From JAPWJZ01 sp966211335 (GTDB taxonomy: Bacteria > Pseudomonadota > Alphaproteobacteria > Micavibrionales > UBA2020): DNA of 64,000 nucleotides. A program made the translations under genes and the position numbers. The stretch is from positions 744,001 to 808,000 of the forward strand of contig CBIHNF010000001.1 of assembly GCA_966211335.1 (NCBI GenBank), written 5' to 3'. The notes beneath the pieces are model-generated. The model ran no database searches, was not told the DNA's origin, and was given only the letters and a program-made list of their open reading frames with translations. This document shows positions 35,155 to 42,841 of the stretch, one piece after another. Each line of letters opens with the position of its first letter. Position 1 is the stretch's first letter.

Positions 35155-35340
35155 TCAGCTTCTGCGGTTTCGGTAGTAATGGATGGAAAACTGGCCGGCG
35201 TGTTCCGGGCGTAAAAAAACCTCCCAAGGGGAGGCGGCGGAACACTTGACGATGCGGGTGGCGGGGCTGGCGATGATGAGACGCGCGATGTCTTGGGCGC
35301 GATACGAAGGGGGTAGGACGTGAAGCCTGATGAGATCCAA
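35155..35340 (-). CDS. Small protein upstream of phoH, TTG start
   Basis: 61 residues. I accept it because a GGGGAG ribosome site lies about 6 bases before the TTG at 35340, about 70 % of its third positions are G or C like other genes here, and a good promoter lies upstream (35395-35423). It begins (M)DLIRLHVLPPSYRAQDIARL and ends FSIHYYRNRRS, compact and basic, with no membrane segment. Function unknown. A hairpin followed by seven T's lies inside the reading frame and could stop transcription before phoH. Confidence 0.5.
   Translation of the reverse strand: MDLIRLHVLPPSYRAQDIARLIIASPATRIVKCSAASPWEVFLRPEHAGQFSIHYYRNRRS
35212..35234 (-). terminator. Intragenic hairpin with T7 upstream of phoH, possible attenuator
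   Basis: On the minus strand CCTCCCC-TT-GGGAGG is followed directly by seven T's. It lies within the small ORF before phoH, between the promoter and phoH, so it would reduce phoH transcription unless translation of the small ORF prevents folding. The short stem makes this tentative. Confidence 0.4.
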
Positions 35341-35394
35341 AGGAACTCCCCGAAGTTTGAGGTTAATCGAAAATTAACTAAAACTCTTAATTTG

Positions 35395-35423
35395 AATATA
35401 CGTCAGACCGAATCACTTGTCAT
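35395..35423 (-). promoter_or_regulatory. Sigma-70-type promoter for the small ORF and phoH
   Basis: On the minus strand ATGACA (35418-35423), a 17-base spacer, then TATATT (35395-35400). Each box matches five of six consensus positions. The start would be about 50 bases before the small ORF. Confidence 0.6.
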
Positions 35424-35487
35424 CAAGATTTTGCGGCGGTGCGAAAAATTTCTTCCATTAGTTGTGCCTCGACTCTTTCGGGAAAAC

Positions 35488-35523
35488 AAAAACGCCGCGT
35501 GCAAATTTGCGCCGCGGCGTTTT
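35488..35523 (-). terminator. sodC terminator
   Basis: CGCCGCG (35493-35499) and CGCGGCG (35513-35519) with flanking A/T tracts that extend the stem, followed on the minus strand by T-rich sequence, about 25 bases after the sodC stop. Confidence 0.85.
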
Positions 35524-35544
35524 GTAGGAGTAAAAAACGAGTGC

Positions 35545-36111
35545 TTATTTCTTGTCGCTCTCCGCAACGCTGATCACGCCGCAAATCACGCGGTCGCCGG
35601 AATTGCCGGCGGGATCTGTTTTGTAATCATCCTCGCCTGCGTGAATCATGAGGGCAGAACCGTCCGCATCTTTCAATGACGCCAGAGAAATTTCCGGCGT
35701 GTAAAACGCGGCCTTTCCGCTGCCATCCGTACCGATCCACATATTCGGCAGGTCGCCGGTATGCGGGCCTTTGGCGCTGAAAAAGCCATGCGTCTGGCCC
35801 TCGTCCTTCATATGGCCGCCAGCGTTATTGAAATGTTCGTGATCACTGCAGTTGCCGAAGGCGTGAATATGCACGCCGTGCCAGCCGGGGGCGAGGCCGT
35901 TTGCGGAAACTTCAAACACAACGCCCTTCGTCGCTTCGGAAATTTTCACGTTGCCGGCGGCCTTGTTGTCATGGCTCAGCAGCATGATTTCCAGCGGAAC
36001 GGCATCCGCCTGTTTTTCGGTGACCACCGGTTTATCGGCGGGCTTGTCTTCTGCATAGGCAGAAGGAACAGCGGCAAACAGAAACAGCGCGAGCAGCAAA
36101 GATTTTTTAAT
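35545..36111 (-). CDS. sodC: Periplasmic Cu/Zn superoxide dismutase, apparent ATT start
   Basis: 188 residues if started at ATT 36111. SodC dismutates superoxide in the periplasm. Copper and zinc ligands are visible in GWHGVHIHAFGNCSD and GGHMKDEGQTHG, with a structural Cys pair (GNC and VICG). The only standard-type in-frame start is TTG at 36099, which would leave a signal peptide without a basic head (LLLALFLFAA) and about 21 bases from the ribosome site. The ATT four codons earlier gives a normal (M)KKSLLLALFLF signal and lies 9 bases from AAAGGA. A G-to-T change from an ancestral ATG, or a sequence error, explains this. Confidence 0.92.
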   Translation of the reverse strand: MKKSLLLALFLFAAVPSAYAEDKPADKPVVTEKQADAVPLEIMLLSHDNKAAGNVKISEATKGVVFEVSANGLAPGWHGVHIHAFGNCSDHEHFNNAGGHMKDEGQTHGFFSAKGPHTGDLPNMWIGTDGSGKAAFYTPEISLASLKDADGSALMIHAGEDDYKTDPAGNSGDRVICGVISVAESDKK

Positions 36112-36193
36112 GACAGGAGATCCTTTGATGAGACGGAAACCGATGCCGCCATTATGGCGGATAGCGGCGGGCAGGCCAAGAAATTAGCGGGGA

Positions 36194-36601
36194 TTATATC
36201 CTGCGGCTTTCAACCGACTGGCGCACAGCCTCCGACCCGTGGCGGGCGGCATAATCCACCAGCGCGGGCGTGATCGTCACATGGGTCATCAGCATATCGG
36301 CAAGCCGCGCGTCGCGCATATCAATCGCAAAGCGCACCATGGCTTCATTCGGCTTGACGCCGCCATCAAGGCAGGCGCGTGAGAGGTTGTGGTCACGAAA
36401 GCCCACGGCCACCTGCAGCATTTCCGCATTGAACTGCGCGCCCTGGCCCGCCAGCAGCACAACGGTTTCATGCTCCCGCCGGTAAAAGGCCTGCAGCATG
36501 CTTTCGGACAGGGCGCTGGTGTGAAAGTCATTCGCAATGCGCCCGTTGAAGATGGCGCTGATGGAGGCGACGGAAATGACTTTGCCGAGGAGAGCTTTCA
36601 T
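36194..36601 (-). CDS. Short ankyrin-like protein
   Basis: 135 residues. A short basic hydrophobic N-terminus (MKALLGKVISVASISAIF) may be a weak signal or the first helix. The rest has degenerate ankyrin-type helix pairs: ESMLQAFYRREHETVVLL with AGQGAQFN, EMLQVAVGFRDHNLSRACLD with GGVKPNE, and MVRFAIDMRDARLADMLM. It closely parallels the other ankyrin-type proteins nearby (39026-40128), suggesting duplication within the genome. Function unknown. Confidence 0.65.
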   Translation of the reverse strand: MKALLGKVISVASISAIFNGRIANDFHTSALSESMLQAFYRREHETVVLLAGQGAQFNAEMLQVAVGFRDHNLSRACLDGGVKPNEAMVRFAIDMRDARLADMLMTHVTITPALVDYAARHGSEAVRQSVESRRI

Positions 36602-36748
36602 TGGAAGACTCTTTTTTTCTGAGAATAATTCTCAACTATTATTATACATAAATATTAAAAATGATTTTTGAGCGCCTGCGCAGCGAAGAAATAAATTCAA
36701 AATTATTCTTTATAATCAGAGCCTTATAAATAATTTTGCCGAGTTTTG

Positions 36749-36777
36749 TTGACATAACTAAACCCGAGGCCTAACAT
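36749..36777 (+). promoter_or_regulatory. Sigma-70-type promoter
   Basis: TTGACA (36749-36754), 17-base spacer, TAACAT (36772-36777). It lies about 30 bases before the ATG at 36808, in an otherwise AT-rich gap of about 200 bases that holds no gene. Confidence 0.6.
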
Positions 36778-36807
36778 CTCCCGAATTGAAATTGAAGGAG
36801 AGAACGT

Positions 36808-37266
36808 ATGCGCGAGATCGCGGGTGAAAAATACAAACTGGCCGGCATCGGCGTTTATCAAAAAGGCACGCTGGTGGATGTTTTCGCCAAATTCTGCCGC
36901 ACCGATGAAAACATCGAGCAGATCATCGCGGATGAAAACAAGGCGCAGAAACCCCGCGGTAACGCCAAGGCAAAACCCGGCACTGTCGGCGCGCTGCTCG
37001 CCAACCTTCCGCCGCTGCCGCGCATGGCCTCCCTTCCCTCGCTCTCCGTCCAGGATATCGTCGAAGCTGTCGCCGGCAAAAGCGACCTGCAGCGCAGCGA
37101 GATGAGCCGCCTGCGCCTGACTGATACTGAAGGCGTCATCAAGGACTTGGGCCCCGAAAAACTGGCGCAAGTCCTCGTCGAAATGGGTGAAGCCCGCAAA
37201 CAGGTTCTGGAGCAGGGCCAATACACCTTCGTCCCGCTCAAAGCGCCGGCGGCACCGAAGGCGTAA
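36808..37266 (+). CDS. Hypothetical cytoplasmic protein
   Basis: 152 residues with GAAGGAGAG just before the ATG. It begins MREIAGEKYKLAGIGVYQKG, has a basic Pro/Lys linker (about 45-60), then helical segments (LSVQDIVEAVAGKSDLQRSE, PEKLAQVLVEMGEARKQVLE). No membrane segment or cysteine pattern beyond one Cys. No family recognised. It has its own promoter upstream. Confidence 0.7.
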   Translation: MREIAGEKYKLAGIGVYQKGTLVDVFAKFCRTDENIEQIIADENKAQKPRGNAKAKPGTVGALLANLPPLPRMASLPSLSVQDIVEAVAGKSDLQRSEMSRLRLTDTEGVIKDLGPEKLAQVLVEMGEARKQVLEQGQYTFVPLKAPAAPKA

Positions 37267-37279
37267 CGCTTCAACATAT

Positions 37280-37306
37280 TGTCATTCCGAACGAAGTGAG
37301 GAATCT
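37280..37306. repeat. Dispersed palindromic intergenic repeat (CHSERSEES type)
   Basis: The sequence TGTCATTCCGAACGAAGTGA followed by GGAATCT has ATTCC...GGAAT arms. In one frame it reads CHSERSEES, the hallmark of a repeat family found between genes in many bacteria. It lies between two genes that converge. Confidence 0.75.
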
Positions 37307-37329
37307 CCCTTCGTGCCGCAAGCCGCGTT

Positions 37330-37728
37330 CTATTTTATCTCGGCTATTTTTTCTATGCGCGAGGCTTTGCGGTTTTTCGCCTGCAGGTGTTTCAGCAGCG
37401 GGTCGAAGCCCTTATCCTTCGACAGCACAAAGCATTCCGCCAGCGGCTCCTTCTCGAAAATTTTGCCGAGCTGGTAGGCGATGAAGAAGTCGAGCGCATT
37501 GTTGCCCGCCTTGTCGATATGCTTCCATTCAAGGCGGCTGCCCATCTTCTGCGTCTTCGCCACAAGCTCCAGCGGAATTTTCGTCTGCGCCGCGCCCGTG
37601 AAAACGACAACATGAATGCTGCCATCGAGCTTGGCAAAATCAACCGCCTGCACGTTTTCAAAGTCGATGAGCAGATAGCGGTGTTGTTTGGGAGCTTGGG
37701 ATTTTTCGGGCAACGAATATACCTCCAA
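37330..37728 (-). CDS. PIN-like domain protein
   Basis: 132 residues. The PIN-type acidic residues are in place: Asp22 in LLIDFENV, a later Asp in NNALDFFIAYQLG, and another in VLSKDKGFDPLLKHL. PIN-fold proteins are metal-dependent RNases. No antitoxin gene adjoins, so a toxin-antitoxin role is not supported. The basic tail (NRKASRIEKIAEIK) could bind RNA. It starts one base after the stop of the following AT-rich gene's frame, so the pair is close-packed on the minus strand. Confidence 0.75.
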   Translation of the reverse strand: MEVYSLPEKSQAPKQHRYLLIDFENVQAVDFAKLDGSIHVVVFTGAAQTKIPLELVAKTQKMGSRLEWKHIDKAGNNALDFFIAYQLGKIFEKEPLAECFVLSKDKGFDPLLKHLQAKNRKASRIEKIAEIK

Positions 37729-37729
37729 A

Positions 37730-38242
37730 TCAATGGATATCGGTAACAGGTTTCCAGTTATGAATTCGGGTCTTAAGTTCGCCTAGTTTTTCAGGAGTGA
37801 GTTTAGTAGCCAGTTGTCGACGTAGCACAATGCAGTAGTTATCGCTGACGGGCTTGACATTACAAGATACAGAAAGCCAAAAATAAGCCTCTTGCTTATT
37901 TGATGTAAAATTTACACCACCATACCGTCCTTCATTATATGCGATAGCCACCAAAATTTGTGCGCCCGTATCGCCGTGCTGTGCGGTGGTTAAGTAGTAA
38001 TTAAAATTTTTATATGCAAAAAAGTTCGCCCAAATAATAGGCTGAAATATAGCAATAGCTGCAAGGGTCAGGAAAAATTTATAAAACCTTTTCTTTTGCT
38101 CCTTGGAACGATGTTCGCGCCAGAAAATAAGACACCCTAAAAGAAGGGCGGCCAAGAAGCATAGTATGTTCAATAATAAATGAGTTTCGATACTCCACGG
38201 GCAGCTACCGGGGCATCTCATATAGTCGATTATCATTGCCAT
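37730..38242 (-). CDS. AT-rich membrane protein with Sel1-like segment
   Basis: 170 residues. Two membrane helices (about 22-42 and 53-75) precede an extracytoplasmic part with a Sel1-like helix pair (AQHGDTGAQILVAIAYNEGR, SNKQEAYFWLSVSC). Base composition is well below the window norm in GC, and codon use differs, so the gene was probably acquired. It is separated from the PIN-like gene by one base. ATGs at 38242 and 38236 are both possible starts. Confidence 0.65.
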   Translation of the reverse strand: MAMIIDYMRCPGSCPWSIETHLLLNILCFLAALLLGCLIFWREHRSKEQKKRFYKFFLTLAAIAIFQPIIWANFFAYKNFNYYLTTAQHGDTGAQILVAIAYNEGRYGGVNFTSNKQEAYFWLSVSCNVKPVSDNYCIVLRRQLATKLTPEKLGELKTRIHNWKPVTDIH

Positions 38243-38345
38243 GATTTTGCCAATTAAAAATTATTGCAATTTTTTTTGCCGACTTTCACTAATCAAAGTG
38301 GGCAAAACCAAGACAAAAAATAATCTATGCAAAAGCTGATCGGGA

Positions 38346-38648
38346 TCAGAAATTATCCGACAGGTAGCAGGGCGTGCAGCGCATGGGCTGCTGGTTCTCG
38401 AATTCGACGAGCATGAGGACGCCGCGCTGGCGGGCGGTGTCGAGGATGGTGGGGCTGACGTCTTCGAAAATCGCGTAATTGGTTTCGGTGCCGGCGATGA
38501 TGCGGCTTTCCTGGATGGTGAACCAGAAGGGGCCTTCTTCCGCGTTATTATCCAGCGTGTTGTGGCGGTAGAAGAAGAACGCCAGCGCGTTGCGCCCGTT
38601 CTTGAAGACTTCGTATTCGGAAACGACTGCGTTATTGGCCTGCGCCAT
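38346..38648 (-). CDS. Small hypothetical protein
   Basis: 100 residues. A beta-rich pattern (SEYEVFKNGRNALAFFFYRH, GPFWFTIQESRIIAG, YAIFEDVSPTIL) ends in a CTPCYL segment whose CxxC could bind metal or form a disulfide. No signal peptide. Another short ORF lies 26 bases upstream on the same strand. Function unknown. Confidence 0.65.
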   Translation of the reverse strand: MAQANNAVVSEYEVFKNGRNALAFFFYRHNTLDNNAEEGPFWFTIQESRIIAGTETNYAIFEDVSPTILDTARQRGVLMLVEFENQQPMRCTPCYLSDNF

Positions 38649-38674
38649 GATATGCCCCGGTTGGAATTAGCTGA

Positions 38675-38854
38675 TTAACGCGGCTCGATGAGCTTGTCGC
38701 CGGCGCCGGTGCCTTTCGGCTGGTTGCCCGCGGTCATTTCAATGGTGCGGTTGAGGGCCATGGTGGGGCTGGTCGCGACATAGGCCTGCAGAATGGCCTT
38801 GGCGTCTTCGCCATCCTTGCGCCCGACGGCGGTGGTGTTCAACAGGCTGGACAT
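38675..38854 (-). CDS. 59-residue protein
   Basis: Starts MSSLLNTTAVGRKDGEDAKA and ends GAGDKLIEPR. A GAGGGAG ribosome site lies about 9 bases before the ATG, and codon use matches the genome (mostly C or G third positions). No signal, membrane helix or cysteine. It precedes the 100-residue gene on the same strand and is probably cotranscribed with it. Function unknown. Confidence 0.6.
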   Translation of the reverse strand: MSSLLNTTAVGRKDGEDAKAILQAYVATSPTMALNRTIEMTAGNQPKGTGAGDKLIEPR

Positions 38855-39025
38855 GTTCTAAACACTCCCTCGTAGAATTCTTTTGCTACTTCCATTGTAA
38901 CGTACAATGTCATTAAACAGCAAAAAAGTTAATTTTGCATTTACATATGGATTGCAAAAAACGTGAATTATCAGACTCGTAAGATTGTTACGAGAGGGGC
39001 CTGAAAAAACCCAAAAACAGGGGGA

Positions 39026-39523
39026 TCAGAGCGCGAAGCTGCGCGGCAGCGGCTTGTCTTCCGGCTCCGGCAGGCCGGCGGCCTTGCGCAGCGTCGTCAG
39101 TTCCTTCTTCGCTTCCAGCAGCTGCTGGCGCAAAAGGTCGCATTCGTAATCCTTGCGCATGAAGCGCAGCTTCACGAGATAGTCATTCGCCTGTTCCGAC
39201 GGCACGGCGGAGGCAAAATCAAAACCCTTGTCGACCAGCAGGCGGAACATATCAACATTACCGGCATAGACGGTCGAGCGCAGGGAAGAATTGCTGATGG
39301 CGCGTGTGCCAGGTGCCGCCAGCAGCATTTCGGCGAGGCGCACCTGATTTTTATCGACCGCGCGGGTGAGCGGGTCGTTGAGCGCTTCCGGCGGCGCGTC
39401 GATGTTCGACTTCAGCAGTTCCTGCAGCTGCGCGGTGTCGCCGTTTTTCACGGCGGCCATCAGGCTCCGGCGGTAGATGGTGACGGCATCATCGGTGCCG
39501 CCGAACAGGGTGCGCAGGCTCAT
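39026..39523 (-). CDS. Ankyrin-like protein
   Basis: 165 residues. Degenerate ankyrin helix pairs: RRSLMAAVKNGDTAQLQELL, NDPLTRAVDKNQVRLAEMLL and LRSTVYAGNVDMFRLLVD with KGFDF. A helical coiled-coil-like segment follows (CDLLRQQLLEAKKELTTLRK), then a Pro-rich end. It lies 11 bases after the next ankyrin-like gene on the same strand, so the two form a pair. Confidence 0.7.
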   Translation of the reverse strand: MSLRTLFGGTDDAVTIYRRSLMAAVKNGDTAQLQELLKSNIDAPPEALNDPLTRAVDKNQVRLAEMLLAAPGTRAISNSSLRSTVYAGNVDMFRLLVDKGFDFASAVPSEQANDYLVKLRFMRKDYECDLLRQQLLEAKKELTTLRKAAGLPEPEDKPLPRSFAL

Positions 39524-39534
39524 GGTGTCAGCTC

Positions 39535-40128
39535 CTAATCAAATATCTTGGGCGCTTTGATGCGCGGCTTGTTCACGGGCACGCCGTGATTGGCTTCGTA
39601 TATCTCTTTTTTAATCGCGCGTATTTCGCGCAAGGTTTCCTGCTGCAGCCGCACGGATTCCAGCGGCATAATTTCGGCGATGAATTTCTTCTGGTAGTCC
39701 TCGAGGGTTTTGACGAGTGTGGCGATGTCACTCCAGCGGGCTTTCTCCACCTTGTTCTTGAAGGTGTAGCCGGTGCTGTCGCCCCATTCGTTGTATTTCT
39801 TCTTGCGCTGGATGGCGGCTTGCTCCGCCTTCAGGTTTTCGACCGCATGGGGGATATCCGCGCCGTTCACGACCAGCTCTTTCATGAACAGGAAGTTACG
39901 GGCGGCAGCCGCTTCCTGCAGCGGTTTGCCACCGGCATAATTCACATCGGCTTCCGCCGCGATCGCGCGCTTGAAGACATGGCTGTCGCCGGTGCGGATG
40001 GCGCTGAGCAGGTATTCGTTGATACGGGTATGACGCTCCAGTGCCTCAAGTGCATCGTCCGGCGCGGAGGCATCGCCGAAAACGCGGGCAAGGCTGGCGG
40101 CATCGGGTGGGGGTGTCGGCATCGGCAA
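39535..40128 (-). CDS. Ankyrin-like protein with helical C-terminus
   Basis: 197 residues. The N-terminal half has ankyrin-type repeats (NEYLLSAIRTGDSHVFKRAI with AAEADVNYAG, PLQEAAAARNFLFMKELVV with NGADIPHA). The C-terminal half is charged helix, including a long MPLESVRLQQETLREIRAIK segment typical of coiled coils. No signal peptide. Paired with the ankyrin-like gene that follows. Confidence 0.7.
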   Translation of the reverse strand: MPMPTPPPDAASLARVFGDASAPDDALEALERHTRINEYLLSAIRTGDSHVFKRAIAAEADVNYAGGKPLQEAAAARNFLFMKELVVNGADIPHAVENLKAEQAAIQRKKKYNEWGDSTGYTFKNKVEKARWSDIATLVKTLEDYQKKFIAEIMPLESVRLQQETLREIRAIKKEIYEANHGVPVNKPRIKAPKIFD

Positions 40129-40207
40129 TTCCCGCGATAAATGGATTCGTCAGAACAGCCCAAGTCTTACGACAAACGGCGTATTCTGTCAATGCGGGAG
40201 AAATTCA

Positions 40208-40828
40208 TCAACGAGTTGATTTGAAAGTCTTTTTCGGGCGGGGAGTGAGCTTGTCGCGGGGCGTCACATGGCGGCGGATATGCTGGATCGCGGAATCCAG
40301 CACGTAGCGCGGCGATTTGTCGGCGCGGATGACGCACCACGGCAGGTCGCGCACGGGGCGTTTGGAGGCGCCCTTGAATTGCCGCTGCACGACGCTCGGC
40401 GTTGCATCCGAGGCGCTGTCCTTGCGGCGGGCGACGCGGTCATAGAGCGTGCCGAGCGGCGCATGTAGGTAGAGGCCGATAAAATCGGCACCGTTGCGTG
40501 ACGCCAGTTTTTCCTGCTTGTGGCGCGTGTCATGGTCGAGGAAGGTGCCGGTCACGACAACGCTTTTGCCGGCGCGCAAATGCTTGGCCGCCTGCGCATG
40601 CAGGTATGAAATCAGTCTTTCGCGGTTGTGCTTCGCATAGGCTTCCAGCGGCAGCGGCGTTTTGGGATCAACGCCGTGCATCTGCTTGTGCAGCACATCT
40701 GAATCGAGGATGACGAGGTCGGGATAGGCTTTGCCAAGGCTCTCGGCCAGCGTCGATTTGCCGCTGCCCGACATGCCGCCAATCGCAATCATACCCTTGC
40801 GTGCGGTAAATGGATTGGCTGCGTTCAT
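40208..40828 (-). CDS. P-loop kinase of the AAA/COG0645 type
   Basis: 206 residues from the ATG at 40828; an open frame upstream is AT-rich and non-coding. The core is MIAIGGMSGSGKSTLAESLG (Walker A GMSGSGKS), followed by LVILDSDVLHKQM and VVVTGTFLDHDTRH. This pattern is seen in predicted small-molecule kinases, often fused elsewhere to an aminoglycoside-phosphotransferase-like domain. The substrate is unknown. The C-terminus is basic. Confidence 0.8.
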   Translation of the reverse strand: MNAANPFTARKGMIAIGGMSGSGKSTLAESLGKAYPDLVILDSDVLHKQMHGVDPKTPLPLEAYAKHNRERLISYLHAQAAKHLRAGKSVVVTGTFLDHDTRHKQEKLASRNGADFIGLYLHAPLGTLYDRVARRKDSASDATPSVVQRQFKGASKRPVRDLPWCVIRADKSPRYVLDSAIQHIRRHVTPRDKLTPRPKKTFKSTR

Positions 40829-41034
40829 GGGCGGCGTTGCCCCGCCGGTAAAGACATTCGTGCCATGCTGATAAAGAATTCCCCCGTTATCGGCATTATT
40901 ATAGCTATTTCCGTAATAAACTGTCAAGAGAATAGCTAGTGTATTGTTATTTAATGACAATTTTTAGCGCCATGGAACTGTCGCGAGGCTTAACGGTAAG
41001 CTGCTGCATTGGTTTTCAAAACAAGGAGCAGCCC

Positions 41035-41406
41035 ATGCGCGTAATGGTATTCGTGAAAGCGACGGAAGAGAGCGAAAAGGGCTTCAAGATGACGCCCGAA
41101 AATAAAATCCTGCTGGAGGAGATGGGCCGCTATAACGACGAACTTATAAAAGCCGGCATTCTTGTGACCGCAGACGGGTTGAAAGAGTCTGCCGCCGGCA
41201 AGCGCGTCGCTTTTGACGGCAAGACCCGCACGGTCAGCGACGGTCCTTTCGAAAACCCGCGCGATCTTGTGGCTGGTTTCTGGCTCTGGGAAGTGAAGGA
41301 CATGGATGAAGCGGTCGAATGGGTCAAGCGCTGCCCTAACCCCATGCCCGGCCCCAGCATCATCGAAATCCGCCCGCTGCACGGGCCGGAGGATTTTGAG
41401 GAGTAA
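41035..41406 (+). CDS. YCII-related (DGPF) domain protein
   Basis: 123 residues from the ATG at 41035, with AAGGAG 6 bases upstream; upstream in-frame codons are non-coding. The fold is the dimeric YCII alpha/beta barrel: MRVMVFVKATEESEKG, then KTRTVSDGPFENPRDLVAGF with the DGPF motif, and GFWLWEVKDMDEAVEW. Such proteins are often linked to extracytoplasmic sigma factors, but none is adjacent here. Activity unknown. Confidence 0.88.
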   Translation: MRVMVFVKATEESEKGFKMTPENKILLEEMGRYNDELIKAGILVTADGLKESAAGKRVAFDGKTRTVSDGPFENPRDLVAGFWLWEVKDMDEAVEWVKRCPNPMPGPSIIEIRPLHGPEDFEE

Positions 41407-41416
41407 ATCCCCAAAA

Positions 41417-41447
41417 GAAAACCCCGGCGTTACGGGCCGGGGTTTTT
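41417..41447. terminator. Bidirectional terminator before nrdB
   Basis: CCCCGG (41422-41427) and CCGGGG (41437-41442), flanked by A's on the left and T5 on the right, so it serves both the YCII gene and the nrd transcript converging on it. Confidence 0.88.
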
Positions 41448-41472
41448 ATGCTCCAAGGAGATGGAGAATTTT

Positions 41473-42456
41473 TTAGGCGACTTTAAAGACTTCGTCTTCG
41501 AAGGCTTCTTCCCATGAACCTTGGGTCGAGGCTTTAGAATATTCCGTCGCGCGGTTTTCGAAGAAGTTGGTGTGCTCGGCGCCGTTCAGCATCGCGTCCA
41601 TCCAGGGCAGCGGGTTTTTCTCGATGCCGAAGACGGGGACGAGGCCGAGCTGGGTCAGGCGGCGGTCGCCGATGTAGCGGATGTAATCCTTCACTTCCTG
41701 CGCGGTGAGGCCTTCGACTTCGCCCATTTCAAAGGCGAGGTCGATGAAGGCGTCTTCATGGTGGATGATGGTCTTGCAGGCTTCCGTGATGTCGGTGCGG
41801 AGCTTTTCCGTCCAGACTTCCGGGTTTTCCTGGATGAAGGTCTTGAACAGTTTGATGACGGAGAGCGTGTGCAGCGTTTCATCGCGCACCGACCAGGTCA
41901 CGATCTGCCCCATGCCCTTCATTTTATTGAAGCGCGGGAAGTTCATGAGCATGGCGAAGGAGGCGAACAGCTGCAGGCCTTCCGTGAAGCCGCCGAAAAC
42001 CGCCATGGTCATGGCGATGCTTTCCTTGTCCTTCACGTTGAAGCTCTGCATGTAGTCGAACTTGTCCTTCATTTCCTTGTATTTCATGAAGGCCGAATAT
42101 TCGACTTCCGGCATGCCGAGAGTGTCGAGCAGGTGGGAATAGGCCGCGATGTGGATCGTCTCGATGTTCGAGAAGGCGCAAAGCATCATCTGCACTTCGG
42201 TCGGCTTAAAGACCTGGCTGTAATGCTTCATGTAGCAGTTGTTGACTTCGACGTCAGCCTGCGTGAAGAAGCGGAAGATCTGCGTCAGCAGGTTTTTCTC
42301 CGCCGGCGTCAGCTTCTTCTTCCAGTCGCGCACGTCTTCCGCCATCGGCACTTCTTCCGGCAGCCAGTGCACGCGCTGCTGCGTCAGCCAGGCTTCATAG
42401 GCCCAGGGATAGTAGAAGGGTTTGTAAACGTGGTTCTCGGTCAGAAGACGCGACAT
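41473..42456 (-). CDS. nrdB: Class Ia ribonucleotide reductase beta subunit
   Basis: 327 residues. NrdB holds the diiron-tyrosyl radical used by NrdA to reduce ribonucleotides. Metal ligands and radical site match E. coli spacing exactly: Asp68, Glu99, His102 and Tyr106 (IETIHIAAY), and a second ligand pair in RDETLH. No ATP-cone is fused at the N-terminus. It is separated from nrdA by two small genes on the same strand, an arrangement I do not recall for class Ia operons. It ends at a terminator. Confidence 0.95.
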   Translation of the reverse strand: MSRLLTENHVYKPFYYPWAYEAWLTQQRVHWLPEEVPMAEDVRDWKKKLTPAEKNLLTQIFRFFTQADVEVNNCYMKHYSQVFKPTEVQMMLCAFSNIETIHIAAYSHLLDTLGMPEVEYSAFMKYKEMKDKFDYMQSFNVKDKESIAMTMAVFGGFTEGLQLFASFAMLMNFPRFNKMKGMGQIVTWSVRDETLHTLSVIKLFKTFIQENPEVWTEKLRTDITEACKTIIHHEDAFIDLAFEMGEVEGLTAQEVKDYIRYIGDRRLTQLGLVPVFGIEKNPLPWMDAMLNGAEHTNFFENRATEYSKASTQGSWEEAFEDEVFKVA

Positions 42457-42487
42457 TTTTTTCTCCGGTATTTTTGCTTATTCCCAA

Positions 42488-42841
42488 TTATACTTTGGCA
42501 TATGTAGGTTGCAGGCGCTCGTCGTGCGGATTGTAATCGGGTCTGTTTTCTAAGAACACCTTGTCCGATATGATTAGATCCTTGATTTCCTCGACTTTAA
42601 AAGTTCTCCAAGGTGGATCTTGGTTGGATTTGCTGGCTCCAGCAATTTGGTAACCAATCAAGACAGTCCTGCCATTTTCAAAGACTCCACAAGCATGGGG
42701 TTCAACTATTCTGACGCGGTCATCATAAATAAATTGGACTATTTGCCGCTTCTCTATTGCCAGCAATAAAGAAGGTGGCGGAGCTGCCGTGTATACTTTT
42801 GTGCTAGGCTTAGCCTTTTTTTTGGTCGGTTTAAAAAACAT
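42488..42841 (-). CDS. Small WYL-like domain protein between nrdA and nrdB
   Basis: 117 residues. After a Lys/Pro lead the core follows the WYL pattern: AIEKRQIVQFIYDDRVRIVE, PHACGVFENGRTVLIGYQ, then WRTFKVEEIKDL and a C-terminal RPDYNPHDE. WYL domains are ligand-sensing modules usually fused to a helix-turn-helix domain. Here a 57-residue protein with winged-helix-like sequence immediately precedes it, with stop and start overlapping (TAATG). GC content is lower than in the neighbours. Regulation of the nrd genes is possible by context only. Confidence 0.7.
   Translation of the reverse strand: MFFKPTKKKAKPSTKVYTAAPPPSLLLAIEKRQIVQFIYDDRVRIVEPHACGVFENGRTVLIGYQIAGASKSNQDPPWRTFKVEEIKDLIISDKVFLENRPDYNPHDERLQPTYAKV

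Noticed and set aside
37187..37477. Plus-strand ORF containing CHSERSEES
   Set aside because: The reading frame is created by the dispersed repeat and runs antisense to the PIN-like gene.
37330..38242. Toxin-antitoxin pair (PIN-like gene plus neighbour)
   Set aside because: The neighbour is a membrane protein, not a DNA-binding antitoxin, and the PIN-like protein is not of the VapC pattern.
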